DNA of 64,000 nt from Ruminiclostridium cellobioparum DSM 1351 = ATCC 15832 (GTDB lineage Bacteria; Bacillota; Clostridia; Acetivibrionales; DSM-1351): the NCBI RefSeq assembly GCF_000621505.1, contig NZ_KK211293.1, positions 57,208 to 121,207 of the forward strand, read 5' to 3'. The position numbers were made by a program, and so were the translations under genes. Shown in pieces: positions 37,674 to 46,360 of this stretch (the first letter of the stretch is position 1; every line of letters starts with the position of its first letter). The notes below the pieces were generated by a model. That model searched no databases and was not told where the DNA came from. It worked only from the letters and a program-made list of their open reading frames with translations.

Positions 37674-37967
37674 ATGAATAAAAAGAGATACGTTTTAAAG
37701 AATAGAATGAGATTCTTTGGTTTTTTATTTTTTGTTTTCCTTATAACCTTCATAGCAGTTTATACAGCCGGTGTTTCAGGTTATACCGAGCCGGTCTACC
37801 AGACTCTTACAGTCAAATCCGGCGATACTCTGTGGTCCATTGCACAGCAACATAAGGATGACGACTGTGACATCAGGGAATATATATATAATGTCAAGAA
37901 AATAAACAACATGGATTCCAGTATGCTGATTGCAGATACATCCATATTAATTCCGGCTGAGGAATAA
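37674..37967 (+). CDS. SOS-induced LysM cell-division suppressor (YneA-like)
   Basis: Predicted checkpoint protein that delays septation during DNA damage. The 97-residue product has a basic N-terminus, one membrane segment (about residues 14-34, FFGFLFFVFLITFIAVY) and an extracellular LysM domain (about 44-95, TLTVKSGDTLWSIAQQH), the YneA layout. ATG 37674 follows CGGGAGG. Its position divergent from lexA and the two exact LexA boxes over its promoter match Bacillus lexA-yneA. The name is by architecture and context, since sequence similarity in this family is low. Confidence 0.85.
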   Translation: MNKKRYVLKNRMRFFGFLFFVFLITFIAVYTAGVSGYTEPVYQTLTVKSGDTLWSIAQQHKDDDCDIREYIYNVKKINNMDSSMLIADTSILIPAEE

Positions 37968-37984
37968 TATTTTAATTTCCGACA

Positions 37985-37998
37985 AAATCATATGATTT
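37985..37998. promoter_or_regulatory. 14-bp perfect palindrome upstream of the hydrogenase-like operon
   Basis: AAATCATATGATTT is fully self-complementary and ends 11 bp before the -35 hexamer of the next promoter, an activator-type position. The binding protein is unknown. Confidence 0.5.
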
Positions 37999-38009
37999 GC
38001 TCCATGGAT

Positions 38010-38038
38010 TTGACAATTGTATATTGCGGTAGTATCAT
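38010..38038 (+). promoter_or_regulatory. Promoter of the hydrogenase-related operon
   Basis: TTGACA (38010-38015), a 17-bp spacer and TATCAT (38033-38038), 50 bp upstream of the first gene. Confidence 0.72.
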
Positions 38039-38088
38039 AGATGCTGTATTTATCAAGCTCTACTTAACTGCTCTGGAGGTTTTGATTC

Positions 38089-40158
38089 ATGTCGGCAAAT
38101 TATTTGACTACAAGCTTTATTATATGTCTTTTGTTGTATATTGCAGGATCACTCTCTTCATTGGCAACATACTTTAAGCCTAAAATATCAAATTTTTTGT
38201 CAAATATATTTTCACTGGCAGCCGGAAGTTTATTAAGCATCTCCATGATACATAAATTATTTACTGCCGATACTCATGTTATTTCATTTAATATAGATAA
38301 CAATATTCCTTTTATCAACCTTAATTTCAAAATAGATAACCTGGCCGCATTCTTTCTTTTGCTGATTGGAATTGTTACATCAATAGTTTCAATATATTCT
38401 TTTTCATATATGAAGCGATTCTTTACCATTAAAAATGTCGGTGTTTTCGGTGTCTTTTATAATCTTTTTATTTTGTCAATGGTCATGTTGGCAGCAAGTA
38501 ACAATATCCTGTTATTCCTTGTGTTCTGGGAATTAATGTCACTGCTTTCATATTTCCTGGTAATATACGAGCATGAAAGGGATGAGGTTCAAAAAGCCGG
38601 TAAAACCTACATAATAATGACTTATACAGGTACCGCATTCATAACGGCCGCATTTCTGTTGATAGTTTATTTTACCGGAAGCTTTGAGTTTTCAGCAGTT
38701 ACTTCATCTTTGATTCCTAAAACTTATTCCAATCTGATATATATTTTCCTGCTCTTAGGGTTTGGCACAAAGGCGGGTATTATTCCAATGCACATCTGGC
38801 TTCCGTATGCATATACCGAAGCACCAAGCAACGTGGCTGCCATAATGTCTGCAGTTATGAAAAAGATGTCCATATATGGTTTACTGAGAATAGTATTTTT
38901 CATTTTACACGAAAATGCCATGTGGTGGGGAGTACTAACCTTGATAATCGGCACAGTCTCAGCAGTGTTCGGAATTGCATATTCCGTAGCCTCTACAACA
39001 AATATAAAGAGACTGCTTTCTTATTCCAGCATTGAAAATATGGGTATTATTTTTTGTGGAATTGGTATCATGCTCATAGCCAGAGCCTCAGGAAATTCCT
39101 TTTTACTGTCTCTCTCCCTGACTGCCGTACTGTTGCATACTTTAAATCATGCACTGTTCAAATCCCTATTGTTCATGGGTGCGGGAGCTGTCCATTACGG
39201 AACCGGTACAAGGAATATGGAGAAGCTGGGTGGATTGATTAAAAAAATGCCGCTTACAGCCGTCTTTATTTTCATAGGCTGTCTTGCTGTTTCTGCAGTT
39301 CCGCCGTTTAACGGTTTTGCAAGTGAATATATCATTTTCCAGTCAATAATAAACAGCATAATCAGCTTTGTTCCATCCGGCCAATTCCCAATGGTTATAT
39401 TATTTGTTATTGTGGCTGCATTTCTTGCTATTACAGGTGCTTTAGTAGTGTTCACCTATGTCCAGCTTTTCGGTATTTCCTTTTTAGGTATGCCCAGAAG
39501 CACCGAAGCACAAAATGCAATCGAACCGGAAAAGCCAATGCTGGCTGCTCTTGCCGCAGGGGCACTTTTATGCATAGTTCCCGGAGTGGGGCTTAAGCAG
39601 ATTATAAAATTGATAGATAATGTGTCGGTTGATCTGATTGATATTAAACTCCTTTCAACAGACTGGTCTTTATCAAAGTTTCTGCATTATCCTGTTGAAA
39701 ACGGAAGCCTCAGTGTTTCCTTCAGCAGCCTTTCCATAATGCTGCTGGTATTTATCGCAGTGGTATCCCTGCTGGCGGCAGTTTTCAGGAAGAGAACCCT
39801 GGTGCAAAAATATAATACATGGGATTGCGGCTACACAAAATTGAACCCCCGAATGCAGTATTCGGCTATCGGTTTTTCAAAATCGGTGCGTATAATTTTC
39901 AGAGGACTGTTCAAGCCTAACAGGGATTTGGTGATTACTGAAGGAGCCGGCCCTTATTTTATAAAAAAGGCAAGTTACACACTGTCTACTGAAAAAGTAA
40001 TTGAAAAATATTTGTATAAACCGTTTATCCTGGCACTGATTAATTTTTCAAGAAAAGCCAGATATAAAATTCAAACCGGCAGTATACATGCATATTTAAT
40101 GTATTTCTTCTGTGTTTTGATTTTAATGCTGTTGTATTACAGCTTCCTGGCAAGTTAG
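38089..40158 (+). CDS. Proton-translocating membrane subunit, HyfB/NuoL-like
   Basis: Antiporter-like subunit of a membrane complex related to hydrogenase-4 and complex I. The 689-residue protein has about 14-16 membrane segments. The Proton_antipo_M region includes LLFLVFWELMSLLSYFLV (about residues 140-157), GFGTKAGIIPMHIWLPYAY (about 224-242), SYSSIENMGIIFCG and the conserved His in HTLNHALFKSLLFMGAG. The C-terminal extension with TWDCGYTKLNPRMQYSAIGF is typical of HyfB. GGAGG precedes ATG 38089. It is the first gene of a six-gene operon whose large subunit lacks a Ni-Fe site. Confidence 0.93.
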   Translation: MSANYLTTSFIICLLLYIAGSLSSLATYFKPKISNFLSNIFSLAAGSLLSISMIHKLFTADTHVISFNIDNNIPFINLNFKIDNLAAFFLLLIGIVTSIVSIYSFSYMKRFFTIKNVGVFGVFYNLFILSMVMLAASNNILLFLVFWELMSLLSYFLVIYEHERDEVQKAGKTYIIMTYTGTAFITAAFLLIVYFTGSFEFSAVTSSLIPKTYSNLIYIFLLLGFGTKAGIIPMHIWLPYAYTEAPSNVAAIMSAVMKKMSIYGLLRIVFFILHENAMWWGVLTLIIGTVSAVFGIAYSVASTTNIKRLLSYSSIENMGIIFCGIGIMLIARASGNSFLLSLSLTAVLLHTLNHALFKSLLFMGAGAVHYGTGTRNMEKLGGLIKKMPLTAVFIFIGCLAVSAVPPFNGFASEYIIFQSIINSIISFVPSGQFPMVILFVIVAAFLAITGALVVFTYVQLFGISFLGMPRSTEAQNAIEPEKPMLAALAAGALLCIVPGVGLKQIIKLIDNVSVDLIDIKLLSTDWSLSKFLHYPVENGSLSVSFSSLSIMLLVFIAVVSLLAAVFRKRTLVQKYNTWDCGYTKLNPRMQYSAIGFSKSVRIIFRGLFKPNRDLVITEGAGPYFIKKASYTLSTEKVIEKYLYKPFILALINFSRKARYKIQTGSIHAYLMYFFCVLILMLLYYSFLAS

Positions 40159-40210
40159 GACACCTGATCGGTTTTATTGTGATATATTACATATATAAAG
40201 GGTTGAGGCA

Positions 40211-41149
40211 ATGCTTGAGTCAATTTTAAAACTGATATTACAAATATTGATAACACTTTTGATTGCACCGTTTTTTACGGGAGTTATCAGAAAAATGAAA
40301 GCCAGGGTGCAGCATAGAGTGGGGGCTTCGGTTATTCAGCCTTATTATGACTTAATAAAGCTGTTTAAGAAAGACCTTGTAGTTTCAGAAACCGCTTCCT
40401 GGATATATAATTTAGCTCCTTATGTTTACTTCATATCCTCGGTGGCGGCCATAAGCTGTTTGCCCATAGTGCATGGCTTGACCGGTTTTTCCTTTTATAC
40501 CGATTTACTGATAATTGTTTATCTTTTTGTTGCCGGCCGGATATTCATGGCCTTGGCAGGACTTGATACCGGAAGTACCTTCGGAGGAATGGGAAGCAGC
40601 AGGGAACTGCTGGTTTCGGCACTTGTGGAACCGGCCTTGTTTATTGTAATCATAACTGTCAGTGCCAGAGCTGAAGTAGCCTCTACCAATGTACCTGCAA
40701 TTTATGAATTCCTTGCAGGTAATACTGAAACAGCCTTTACACCCATGAATATTTTGCTGTCTGCAAGCATGCTTATGATTTTGATTGCAGAATCCTCCAG
40801 GATTCCTGTCGACGACCCGTCAACACATCTTGAGCTTACCATGGTCCATGAAGCCATGGTTCTGGAGTACTCGGGAAGACATCTTGCATTTATTGAAATG
40901 GGCAGTTACATAAAACAACTTGTATTTATGACTTTTATGGCGAATATTCTGATTCCGGTGGGTTTTAATGTAGGAAATACTTTCCTGGAATTTGGAATCT
41001 ATCTTGTAAAAGTATTGGTTATAACAATTCTGGTTGGAGTTGTGGAATTGAATACTGTTAAATTCAGATTGTACAGCATACCCAACTTTGCTGTAATAGC
41101 TTTAGTAATATCAATCCTTGGTTTTTTAACCGGATTTATTCTTAAATAG
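40211..41149 (+). CDS. Membrane subunit HyfC/NuoH-like
   Basis: Membrane anchor that joins the proton-pumping arm to the hydrophilic module in complex I-like enzymes. The 312-residue protein has about eight membrane segments and the family elements MKARVQHRVGASVIQPYYDLIKLFKKD (key parts: RVQHRVG, PYYDLIKL), FGGMGSSREL and ESSRIPVDDPSTHLELTMVHE, the acidic loop near residues 195-215. It starts 52 bp after the first gene. The retained acidic residues argue that ion translocation is functional. Confidence 0.94.
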   Translation: MLESILKLILQILITLLIAPFFTGVIRKMKARVQHRVGASVIQPYYDLIKLFKKDLVVSETASWIYNLAPYVYFISSVAAISCLPIVHGLTGFSFYTDLLIIVYLFVAGRIFMALAGLDTGSTFGGMGSSRELLVSALVEPALFIVIITVSARAEVASTNVPAIYEFLAGNTETAFTPMNILLSASMLMILIAESSRIPVDDPSTHLELTMVHEAMVLEYSGRHLAFIEMGSYIKQLVFMTFMANILIPVGFNVGNTFLEFGIYLVKVLVITILVGVVELNTVKFRLYSIPNFAVIALVISILGFLTGFILK

Positions 41150-41192
41150 TGTAATAACCAGCTGTATTTTAGCTTTTTAAAGGAGTTTGTCC

Positions 41193-41855
41193 ATGTATCA
41201 TAATGCATTGAACCTTATGTCCATATTGATTTTGATTTCAGCGTTCGCTTTAATAGCGAACAAACGTCAGAACTCCTATATACCAACCTTCAGATTCCAG
41301 TCGGTTTTACTGGCCGGAATATCACTGTTTGTGTCGGTCAGGGAAATGATTGCTTCAAAAAAGTTTGACGAAGTTATAATAATGTTCGTTTTAATTGTGG
41401 TTTTTAAAGTGATAATAATCCCCCGGTATATGAAAAGCACTGTTGAAAAGGTTGAATATAAGGTTGAGAAGGATTTCTTCATCAATATCCCGCTTTCAAT
41501 GATAATCTGCTGCTGTTTGGTGGTTTTAAGCTGGTATGTTATTTACCATATCGAAGGAATAACTGATAATCATGCGAAAAATTATTTAATATATTCCTTT
41601 TCAGTAGTGCTGCTGGGATTGTTTTTCATGATAAGCAGGAAGAAAGCCATCGGTCAGATAATCGGTTTTCTTGTCATAGAAAACGGTATGTTCCTTGCGG
41701 CAATGCTGACAACAGAGGGAATGCCCATGATTGTGGAGCTGGGGCTTTTTTTTGACCTGCTGACAGCCTTTATAATAATGGGTATATTTGTATTTAAAAT
41801 AAATAATACTTTTGAATCAATTGATATAAACAAACTCAAGAACTTAAAAGGATAA
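41193..41855 (+). CDS. Membrane subunit HyfE-like
   Basis: Short membrane subunit (220 residues, about six to seven membrane segments) equivalent to HyfE and distantly to NuoK. Recognisable are MISRKKAIGQIIGFLVIENGMFL (key part: IGFLVIENG) and the ending GLFFDLLTAFIIMGIFVFKI. ATG 41193 is preceded by AAAGGAG at 7 nt; the frame opens at a TTG two codons earlier. It is third in the operon. Confidence 0.9.
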   Translation: MYHNALNLMSILILISAFALIANKRQNSYIPTFRFQSVLLAGISLFVSVREMIASKKFDEVIIMFVLIVVFKVIIIPRYMKSTVEKVEYKVEKDFFINIPLSMIICCCLVVLSWYVIYHIEGITDNHAKNYLIYSFSVVLLGLFFMISRKKAIGQIIGFLVIENGMFLAAMLTTEGMPMIVELGLFFDLLTAFIIMGIFVFKINNTFESIDINKLKNLKG

Positions 41856-41892
41856 ACCCTTTAGGTCAAAAGAAAATATCTTGGAGGATGAA

Positions 41893-43383
41893 ATGAATCT
41901 GGCATTCATAGCTATCCCGGCATTAGCGGCCGGATTAGTCTGGACAAATAAAAATAAATCTATTATCCACTTAACCAACCTTGCCGGTGCGGCAGCAATG
42001 CTGCTGACATCCATACTGGCTCTTGTTGAAGTCAACAGGTCAAAAATCATAACCACCGGGGGCTTCTTTAAGGATATTTTTTATATTGATTCATTAAGTG
42101 TGTACATATTATTTATAACCACATTGGCTTTTTTTCTGGTTTCCCTTTACTCCATAAGCTATTTCGGACAGGAACTCAAAAGAAATGTTATTACTCTTAA
42201 AAAGCTCAAATTATATTACAGTCTTTCAAATGCTTTTGTGTTATCAATGATACTGGCATTGACAACACAGAATATGGGTGTCATGTGGATTGCCATCGAG
42301 GCCACTACACTTGCTTCGGCATTTTTGGTGGGCTTTTATAATAATAAGAGAGCTATTGAGGCAGCCTGGAAGTATCTCATCATCTGCTCGGTGGGCATTG
42401 CTTTTGCATTACTGGGTATTATTTTACTCTATTATTCATCGACTGTTGAACTTGGAGGAAACAAGGTCATTGGAATGAGCTGGAACTATCTGCTCCAGCA
42501 CGCTTCGGCGCTTGACCCCAGCATACTGAAAATAGCCTTCATATTTATACTGATCGGATTCGGCACAAAAGTCGGTTTCTCACCAATGCATACCTGGCTG
42601 CCCGATGCACACAGTCAGGCGCCGTCTCCTGTGAGTTCGCTGCTGTCGGGGGTACTGCTTAACACAGCCATGTACGGTATTATCAGGGTTATGACCATAG
42701 TCAACAAAAGCCTGGACAGCAGCAGATATACCGGAAACCTGCTGCTATTGCTGGGAATTCTTTCAGTGGGTACAGCTGCAATATTTGTCCTTGTTCAACA
42801 GGATTACAAAAGGATACTTGCGTATTCAAGTATAGAACATATGGGCATTATTGCGATTGGCTTGGGCATTTGTACGCCTGTGGGCATATTTGCGGCAATT
42901 TACCATATCTTTAACCATGCAGTGACAAAGTCCATGCTCTTCCTGGCAACAGGGAATGTATACTTAAAATATCATACCAAAAAGATATCCAGCATAAAGG
43001 GTCTTATAAAAATCATGCCTGTAACAGGTGTTGTTTTTGCTATGGGTGCATTTGCAATCACGGGTATGCCGCCCTTCGGAATATTCATGAGCAAATTCAA
43101 TACTGTGGCTGCTGCTATTTTCTCCAAAAATTATGTAATAGCAGTATTACTCCTTATATTTTTAGCTGCCGTCTTCGGCGGATTTACCAAACAATTGGGC
43201 AGGATGTTCCTTGGCAGCAACAACAATCCTGAAATCAACAAAGGTGAACTGGATAAGATAGGGCCTGCCGTACTTATAATATTATTTTGTATAACAATAT
43301 TTATGGGTGTATATATTCCCGGACCTATAAAAACTCTGATGGATAACGCAACCGGTATCATTCTGGGAATGGGGGGGAAATAA
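41893..43383 (+). CDS. Proton-translocating membrane subunit, HyfF/NuoN-like
   Basis: Second antiporter-like subunit, 496 residues with about 13-14 membrane segments. Family elements: NMGVMWIAIEATTLASAFLVGFY (key part: WIAIEATTL, with the pump Glu), GFGTKVGFSPMHTWLPDAHSQAPSP (key part: THTWLPDAH-like, read here as MHTWLPDAH), YSSIEHMGIIAIG and HIFNHAVTKSMLF. GGAGG at 41883-41887 sets ATG 41893 as start rather than TTG 41881. It ends 1 bp before the large-subunit gene. Confidence 0.93.
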   Translation: MNLAFIAIPALAAGLVWTNKNKSIIHLTNLAGAAAMLLTSILALVEVNRSKIITTGGFFKDIFYIDSLSVYILFITTLAFFLVSLYSISYFGQELKRNVITLKKLKLYYSLSNAFVLSMILALTTQNMGVMWIAIEATTLASAFLVGFYNNKRAIEAAWKYLIICSVGIAFALLGIILLYYSSTVELGGNKVIGMSWNYLLQHASALDPSILKIAFIFILIGFGTKVGFSPMHTWLPDAHSQAPSPVSSLLSGVLLNTAMYGIIRVMTIVNKSLDSSRYTGNLLLLLGILSVGTAAIFVLVQQDYKRILAYSSIEHMGIIAIGLGICTPVGIFAAIYHIFNHAVTKSMLFLATGNVYLKYHTKKISSIKGLIKIMPVTGVVFAMGAFAITGMPPFGIFMSKFNTVAAAIFSKNYVIAVLLLIFLAAVFGGFTKQLGRMFLGSNNNPEINKGELDKIGPAVLIILFCITIFMGVYIPGPIKTLMDNATGIILGMGGK

Positions 43384-43384
43384 A

Positions 43385-44974
43385 ATGGTTTCCGAGGCTA
43401 TATTTGAGACAATAAACAGACTGCTGAACACATTAGTGGCAGACAGCAAGCTTTTGAACGAAAATGAGATCTATACCGAGGTAAGCCCGGAAAATATTAA
43501 AGCCGCCTGTCTGAATATATATACCAATATAGATTGTGTTCTCATAGATCTTTTCGGAAATGATATTTCACCGGCAGATAAGCTGCAGGTATATTATACT
43601 TTTGCGGTCAGATCATCAAATACGCTGATAACTCTGTACACAAATATTGAAAAGGCTGACATTATGCAGCTTGAATCCATTTCTAACGAAATTCCGTCTG
43701 CAGCTTTTTATGAGAGGGAAATACAGGACATGTACGGCCTTCAATTTAATGCCATACCTGACAGCCGGGAACTGGTCCACCATGGCAATTTCCCTCTGAA
43801 GGTGCATCCTCTCAGAAAAGATTTTAAGGCCGATACCAGATTGGATTTCGTAAAACGTGAGCAGGAATTTATAAGCGTACAGGGCAAAGGCGTATTTGAA
43901 GTACCTGTCGGGCCTGTGCATGCAGGAATCATTGAGCCTGGACATTTCAGGTTCAGTGTGGCGGGCGAACCCATAATAAATCTTGAGGCCAAGCTATATT
44001 ATGTACACAGGGGCCTGGAAAAATTGTCTGAAAACGAAAACTATATGAAAGTATTGTTATTTGCCGAGCGCATATCCGGTGATGAAACCTTTACCAACTC
44101 TCTGGCGTATTGCCAGGCAATAGAAAAGTTAAGCGGGATTACCTATCTTCCTGAAAGAGCACTTTATTCAAGGGTAGTATTCGCCGAACTGGAAAGAATC
44201 TGTGCACATCTGGGAGATATTTCAGGACTATGTGTCGACACTGCGTATATTTTTCCTGCCGGACAATTTGCAATGCTGAGACGCTGGATATTAATTTTGT
44301 GCGAGCAGCTCACAGGCAGCAGATTTTTAAGGAATTCCAACAAGCCTGGCGGATTACGGCGTGATTTCATCCGGAGCAATGAAAAAATTATCCATGAATG
44401 CATGGACAAGCTGGAAAAAGAATTTGCAGAGACAGTAACCATTATAAAAAATAACGGAATGTTTATTGACAGAGTAGAACATACTGGAATATTAACCAAT
44501 GAGATGGCAGTTGATTTAAATGTTGTGGGACCGGGGGGAAGGGCCAGCGGCATAAAAACGGATGTAAGAAAAGAATTTCCTTACGCCGCATACCAAAAAC
44601 TTAAATTTAATATTCCGGAGCACTCAAACTGTGACGTCAACTGCAGAATGAATGTTAAAATAGAAGAAGTTCAGGAGTCCATATCCTTAATCAGGCAGGC
44701 CCTGGAAAAAATGCCTGAGGAGGGCACTGTTTCGGTTGAAATCGGAGAACTTAAACCTCATGCCTTTGCTTTTGGGATGACTGAAGCACCCAGAGGAGAG
44801 AATGTTCATTTTGTTATGACCGGAGAGAATAATACCATTTTACGATATAAAGTCAGAACTCCGTCTTTCTGCAACTGGCCGGCACTTTGCCATGCAGTTA
44901 AAACCAATACGTTAACAGATTTTCCGTTGATCAATAAAAGTTTCAATTTGTCCTATGCCGGCAACGACTTATAA
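43385..44974 (+). CDS. Hydrogenase-related large subunit without Ni-Fe ligands (HyfG-like, 30K+49K fusion)
   Basis: Hydrophilic subunit of 529 residues that fuses a NuoC-like domain (about 1-165, EREIQDMYGLQF and FPLKVHPLRKDF) to a NuoD/hydrogenase-large-subunit domain (about 175-529, GPVHAGIIEPGHFRF). Catalytic [NiFe] subunits need an N-terminal CGxC and a C-terminal DPCxxC. Here the first site reads R229-I-S-G-D-E234 and the C-terminus, PLINKSFNLSYAGNDL, ends before any CxxC. The protein therefore cannot hold a Ni-Fe centre in the known way. This matches the energy-converting hydrogenase-related (Ehr) type, whose reaction is undefined. Confidence 0.92.
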   Translation: MVSEAIFETINRLLNTLVADSKLLNENEIYTEVSPENIKAACLNIYTNIDCVLIDLFGNDISPADKLQVYYTFAVRSSNTLITLYTNIEKADIMQLESISNEIPSAAFYEREIQDMYGLQFNAIPDSRELVHHGNFPLKVHPLRKDFKADTRLDFVKREQEFISVQGKGVFEVPVGPVHAGIIEPGHFRFSVAGEPIINLEAKLYYVHRGLEKLSENENYMKVLLFAERISGDETFTNSLAYCQAIEKLSGITYLPERALYSRVVFAELERICAHLGDISGLCVDTAYIFPAGQFAMLRRWILILCEQLTGSRFLRNSNKPGGLRRDFIRSNEKIIHECMDKLEKEFAETVTIIKNNGMFIDRVEHTGILTNEMAVDLNVVGPGGRASGIKTDVRKEFPYAAYQKLKFNIPEHSNCDVNCRMNVKIEEVQESISLIRQALEKMPEEGTVSVEIGELKPHAFAFGMTEAPRGENVHFVMTGENNTILRYKVRTPSFCNWPALCHAVKTNTLTDFPLINKSFNLSYAGNDL

Positions 44975-45042
44975 TATAGTTGAAACCAATTAGATTATTT
45001 AACAACTTTTTGCAGCCACAACAGGGCACATGGCCAAATAAC

Positions 45043-45073
45043 CTCCTCTATCCGCCTTATAGCGGATGAGGAG
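45043..45073 (+). promoter_or_regulatory. Intercistronic hairpin before the small subunit gene
   Basis: CTCCTCTATCCGC pairs with GCGGATGAGGAG around CTTATA in the 156-bp gap after the large-subunit gene. No T-run follows, so an RNA-stability or processing element is likelier than a terminator. Confidence 0.65.
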
Positions 45074-45130
45074 TGAAGAAGAGATTTCACTACTGTTTTG
45101 TGACCGCTATTGCGGCTCATGGAGGTCAAT

Positions 45131-45931
45131 ATGCATAATATATTAAAAAAGATGTTTCAGCACGGTACAGTTACGGTTGATTATCCTAATAAGCCAATAA
45201 AAAGTTCTTTTATAACCGGTTCACCACAATTTGACTATAATAAATGTAAAAAGTGCATGGCCTGTACAAGTATCTGTCCAACAGGTGCAATCGTTTTTGC
45301 AGATAACGACAGGGAAAAGACCAGGTTACCGGCGGTTAATCTGGATGAATGTATTTTCTGCCGTTTTTGTGAGGAAAATTGTCCGCAAGGTGCAATATGT
45401 CTTACAAACAGGTTTGAACTGGCCCAGAAGAGCCGGGAAGCACTCCGCTCGTCGCCCTTGTACATTCAGGAGGACGAGGTCAATGGCCTTGAATATGAGC
45501 TTCTGGGAAAACAGTTAAAGGAAAAAGTATATTCCAGGTTCGGGAAAAGTCTTCATATCAGGGAAGTGGATGCGGGCTCCTGCAATGGCTGCGATTATGA
45601 AATCAATGCACTGGGCAGTCCTTACAATGATATTGAGCGCTTCGGCATTCACTTTGTGGCCTCCCCCAGGCATGCTGATATGCTTCTGGTTACAGGCTGT
45701 GTTTCAAGAAATATGGAGGAAGCGCTTATAAAGACATATAATGCGGCACCTTCACCAAAGCTTGTTGTAGCAGTAGGTGCCTGTGCCTGCAGCGGCGGTA
45801 TTTTCAAAAACAGCTACGCCGGAAAAAACGGTGTAGACAGGGTTTTGCCGGTGGATGTATATATACCTGGCTGTCCCCCTAGGCCCCAGGCAATAATTTA
45901 TGGTATACTGAAGGCAATAGGCAGAATGTAG
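45131..45931 (+). CDS. Fused ferredoxin and NuoB-like small subunit (HyfH-HyfI fusion)
   Basis: Electron-transfer subunit of the hydrogenase-related complex, 266 residues. The N-terminal part has two 4Fe-4S motifs, CKKCMACTSICP and CIFCRFCEENCP (about residues 38-90). The C-terminal part is a NuoB/hydrogenase small subunit with the proximal-cluster ligands in SCNGCDYE, GACACSGGIF and IPGCPPRP. In hydrogenase-4 these are two proteins (HyfH and HyfI). The start is ATG 45131 after GGAGG; the frame opens earlier at TTG 45110 without a binding site. With all cluster ligands retained, electron flow from a ferredoxin into the complex looks intact although the Ni-Fe site is lost. Confidence 0.92.
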   Translation: MHNILKKMFQHGTVTVDYPNKPIKSSFITGSPQFDYNKCKKCMACTSICPTGAIVFADNDREKTRLPAVNLDECIFCRFCEENCPQGAICLTNRFELAQKSREALRSSPLYIQEDEVNGLEYELLGKQLKEKVYSRFGKSLHIREVDAGSCNGCDYEINALGSPYNDIERFGIHFVASPRHADMLLVTGCVSRNMEEALIKTYNAAPSPKLVVAVGACACSGGIFKNSYAGKNGVDRVLPVDVYIPGCPPRPQAIIYGILKAIGRM

Positions 45932-45995
45932 CAGTTAAGAATAATATTTATTGAATAATATTATTCTCGTATAAAATGTGTTTATTGTATATAGG

Positions 45996-46025
45996 TTGAC
46001 TACATACGCCAACTGTGTGTAAAAT
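45996..46025 (+). promoter_or_regulatory. Candidate promoter of the Cys-rich protein-iscS-thiI unit
   Basis: TTGACT (45996-46001), 18-bp spacer and TAAAAT (46020-46025), about 85 bp upstream of the first gene. An AT-rich hairpin, GAATAATATT/AATATTATTC (45939-45966), lies before it and may end the preceding operon. Confidence 0.5.
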
Positions 46026-46110
46026 AACCTTGCGAGAATTATATAATTCTGATTGTGATGTACGATTGCCGCACAGCGGAACGTTGACGGAATACGGATA
46101 GGAGAAGGAT

Positions 46111-46353
46111 ATGGCTGAGCGATGTGAACTTTATGACAGAGAATGTATAGACTGCGGAGAATGCGACCTGTGTGATCTGGATCCGTCAAAACACTGTGAT
46201 GATTGCGGCCGTTGCATAGAGGAGCCCGAAGATTATAGAAGCATTACCGTAGAAGATTTTTTCAAACAGAATGTTACCAAAGAACAATTGAAGCGTATGG
46301 AAAAGAAGCTTTTGGAAAGACAAGCAGAAATTGAAGAAAAGCAGAAAGGTTAA
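46111..46353 (+). CDS. Small Cys-rich protein, putative metal or Fe-S binding
   Basis: I do not recognise a named family. The 80-residue protein has eight cysteines in its first 35 residues, as C12-x2-C15-x2-C18-x2-C21 and C29-x2-C32-x2-C35 plus C5, in an acidic context, followed by a charged helix (about 50-80) likely to form a coiled coil. AGGAGAAGG precedes ATG 46111. It is 7 bp upstream of a cysteine desulfurase gene and so is co-transcribed. A role as a sulfur, Fe-S or zinc carrier for the desulfurase is an inference from that linkage. Confidence 0.85.
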   Translation: MAERCELYDRECIDCGECDLCDLDPSKHCDDCGRCIEEPEDYRSITVEDFFKQNVTKEQLKRMEKKLLERQAEIEEKQKG

Positions 46354-46360
46354 ATAATTA

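Noticed and set aside
43385..44974. Active [NiFe]-hydrogenase large subunit or complex I NuoD
   Set aside because: Both Cys motifs for Ni-Fe are absent, and the neighbours are Hyf-type rather than the full Nuo set with NuoEFG.
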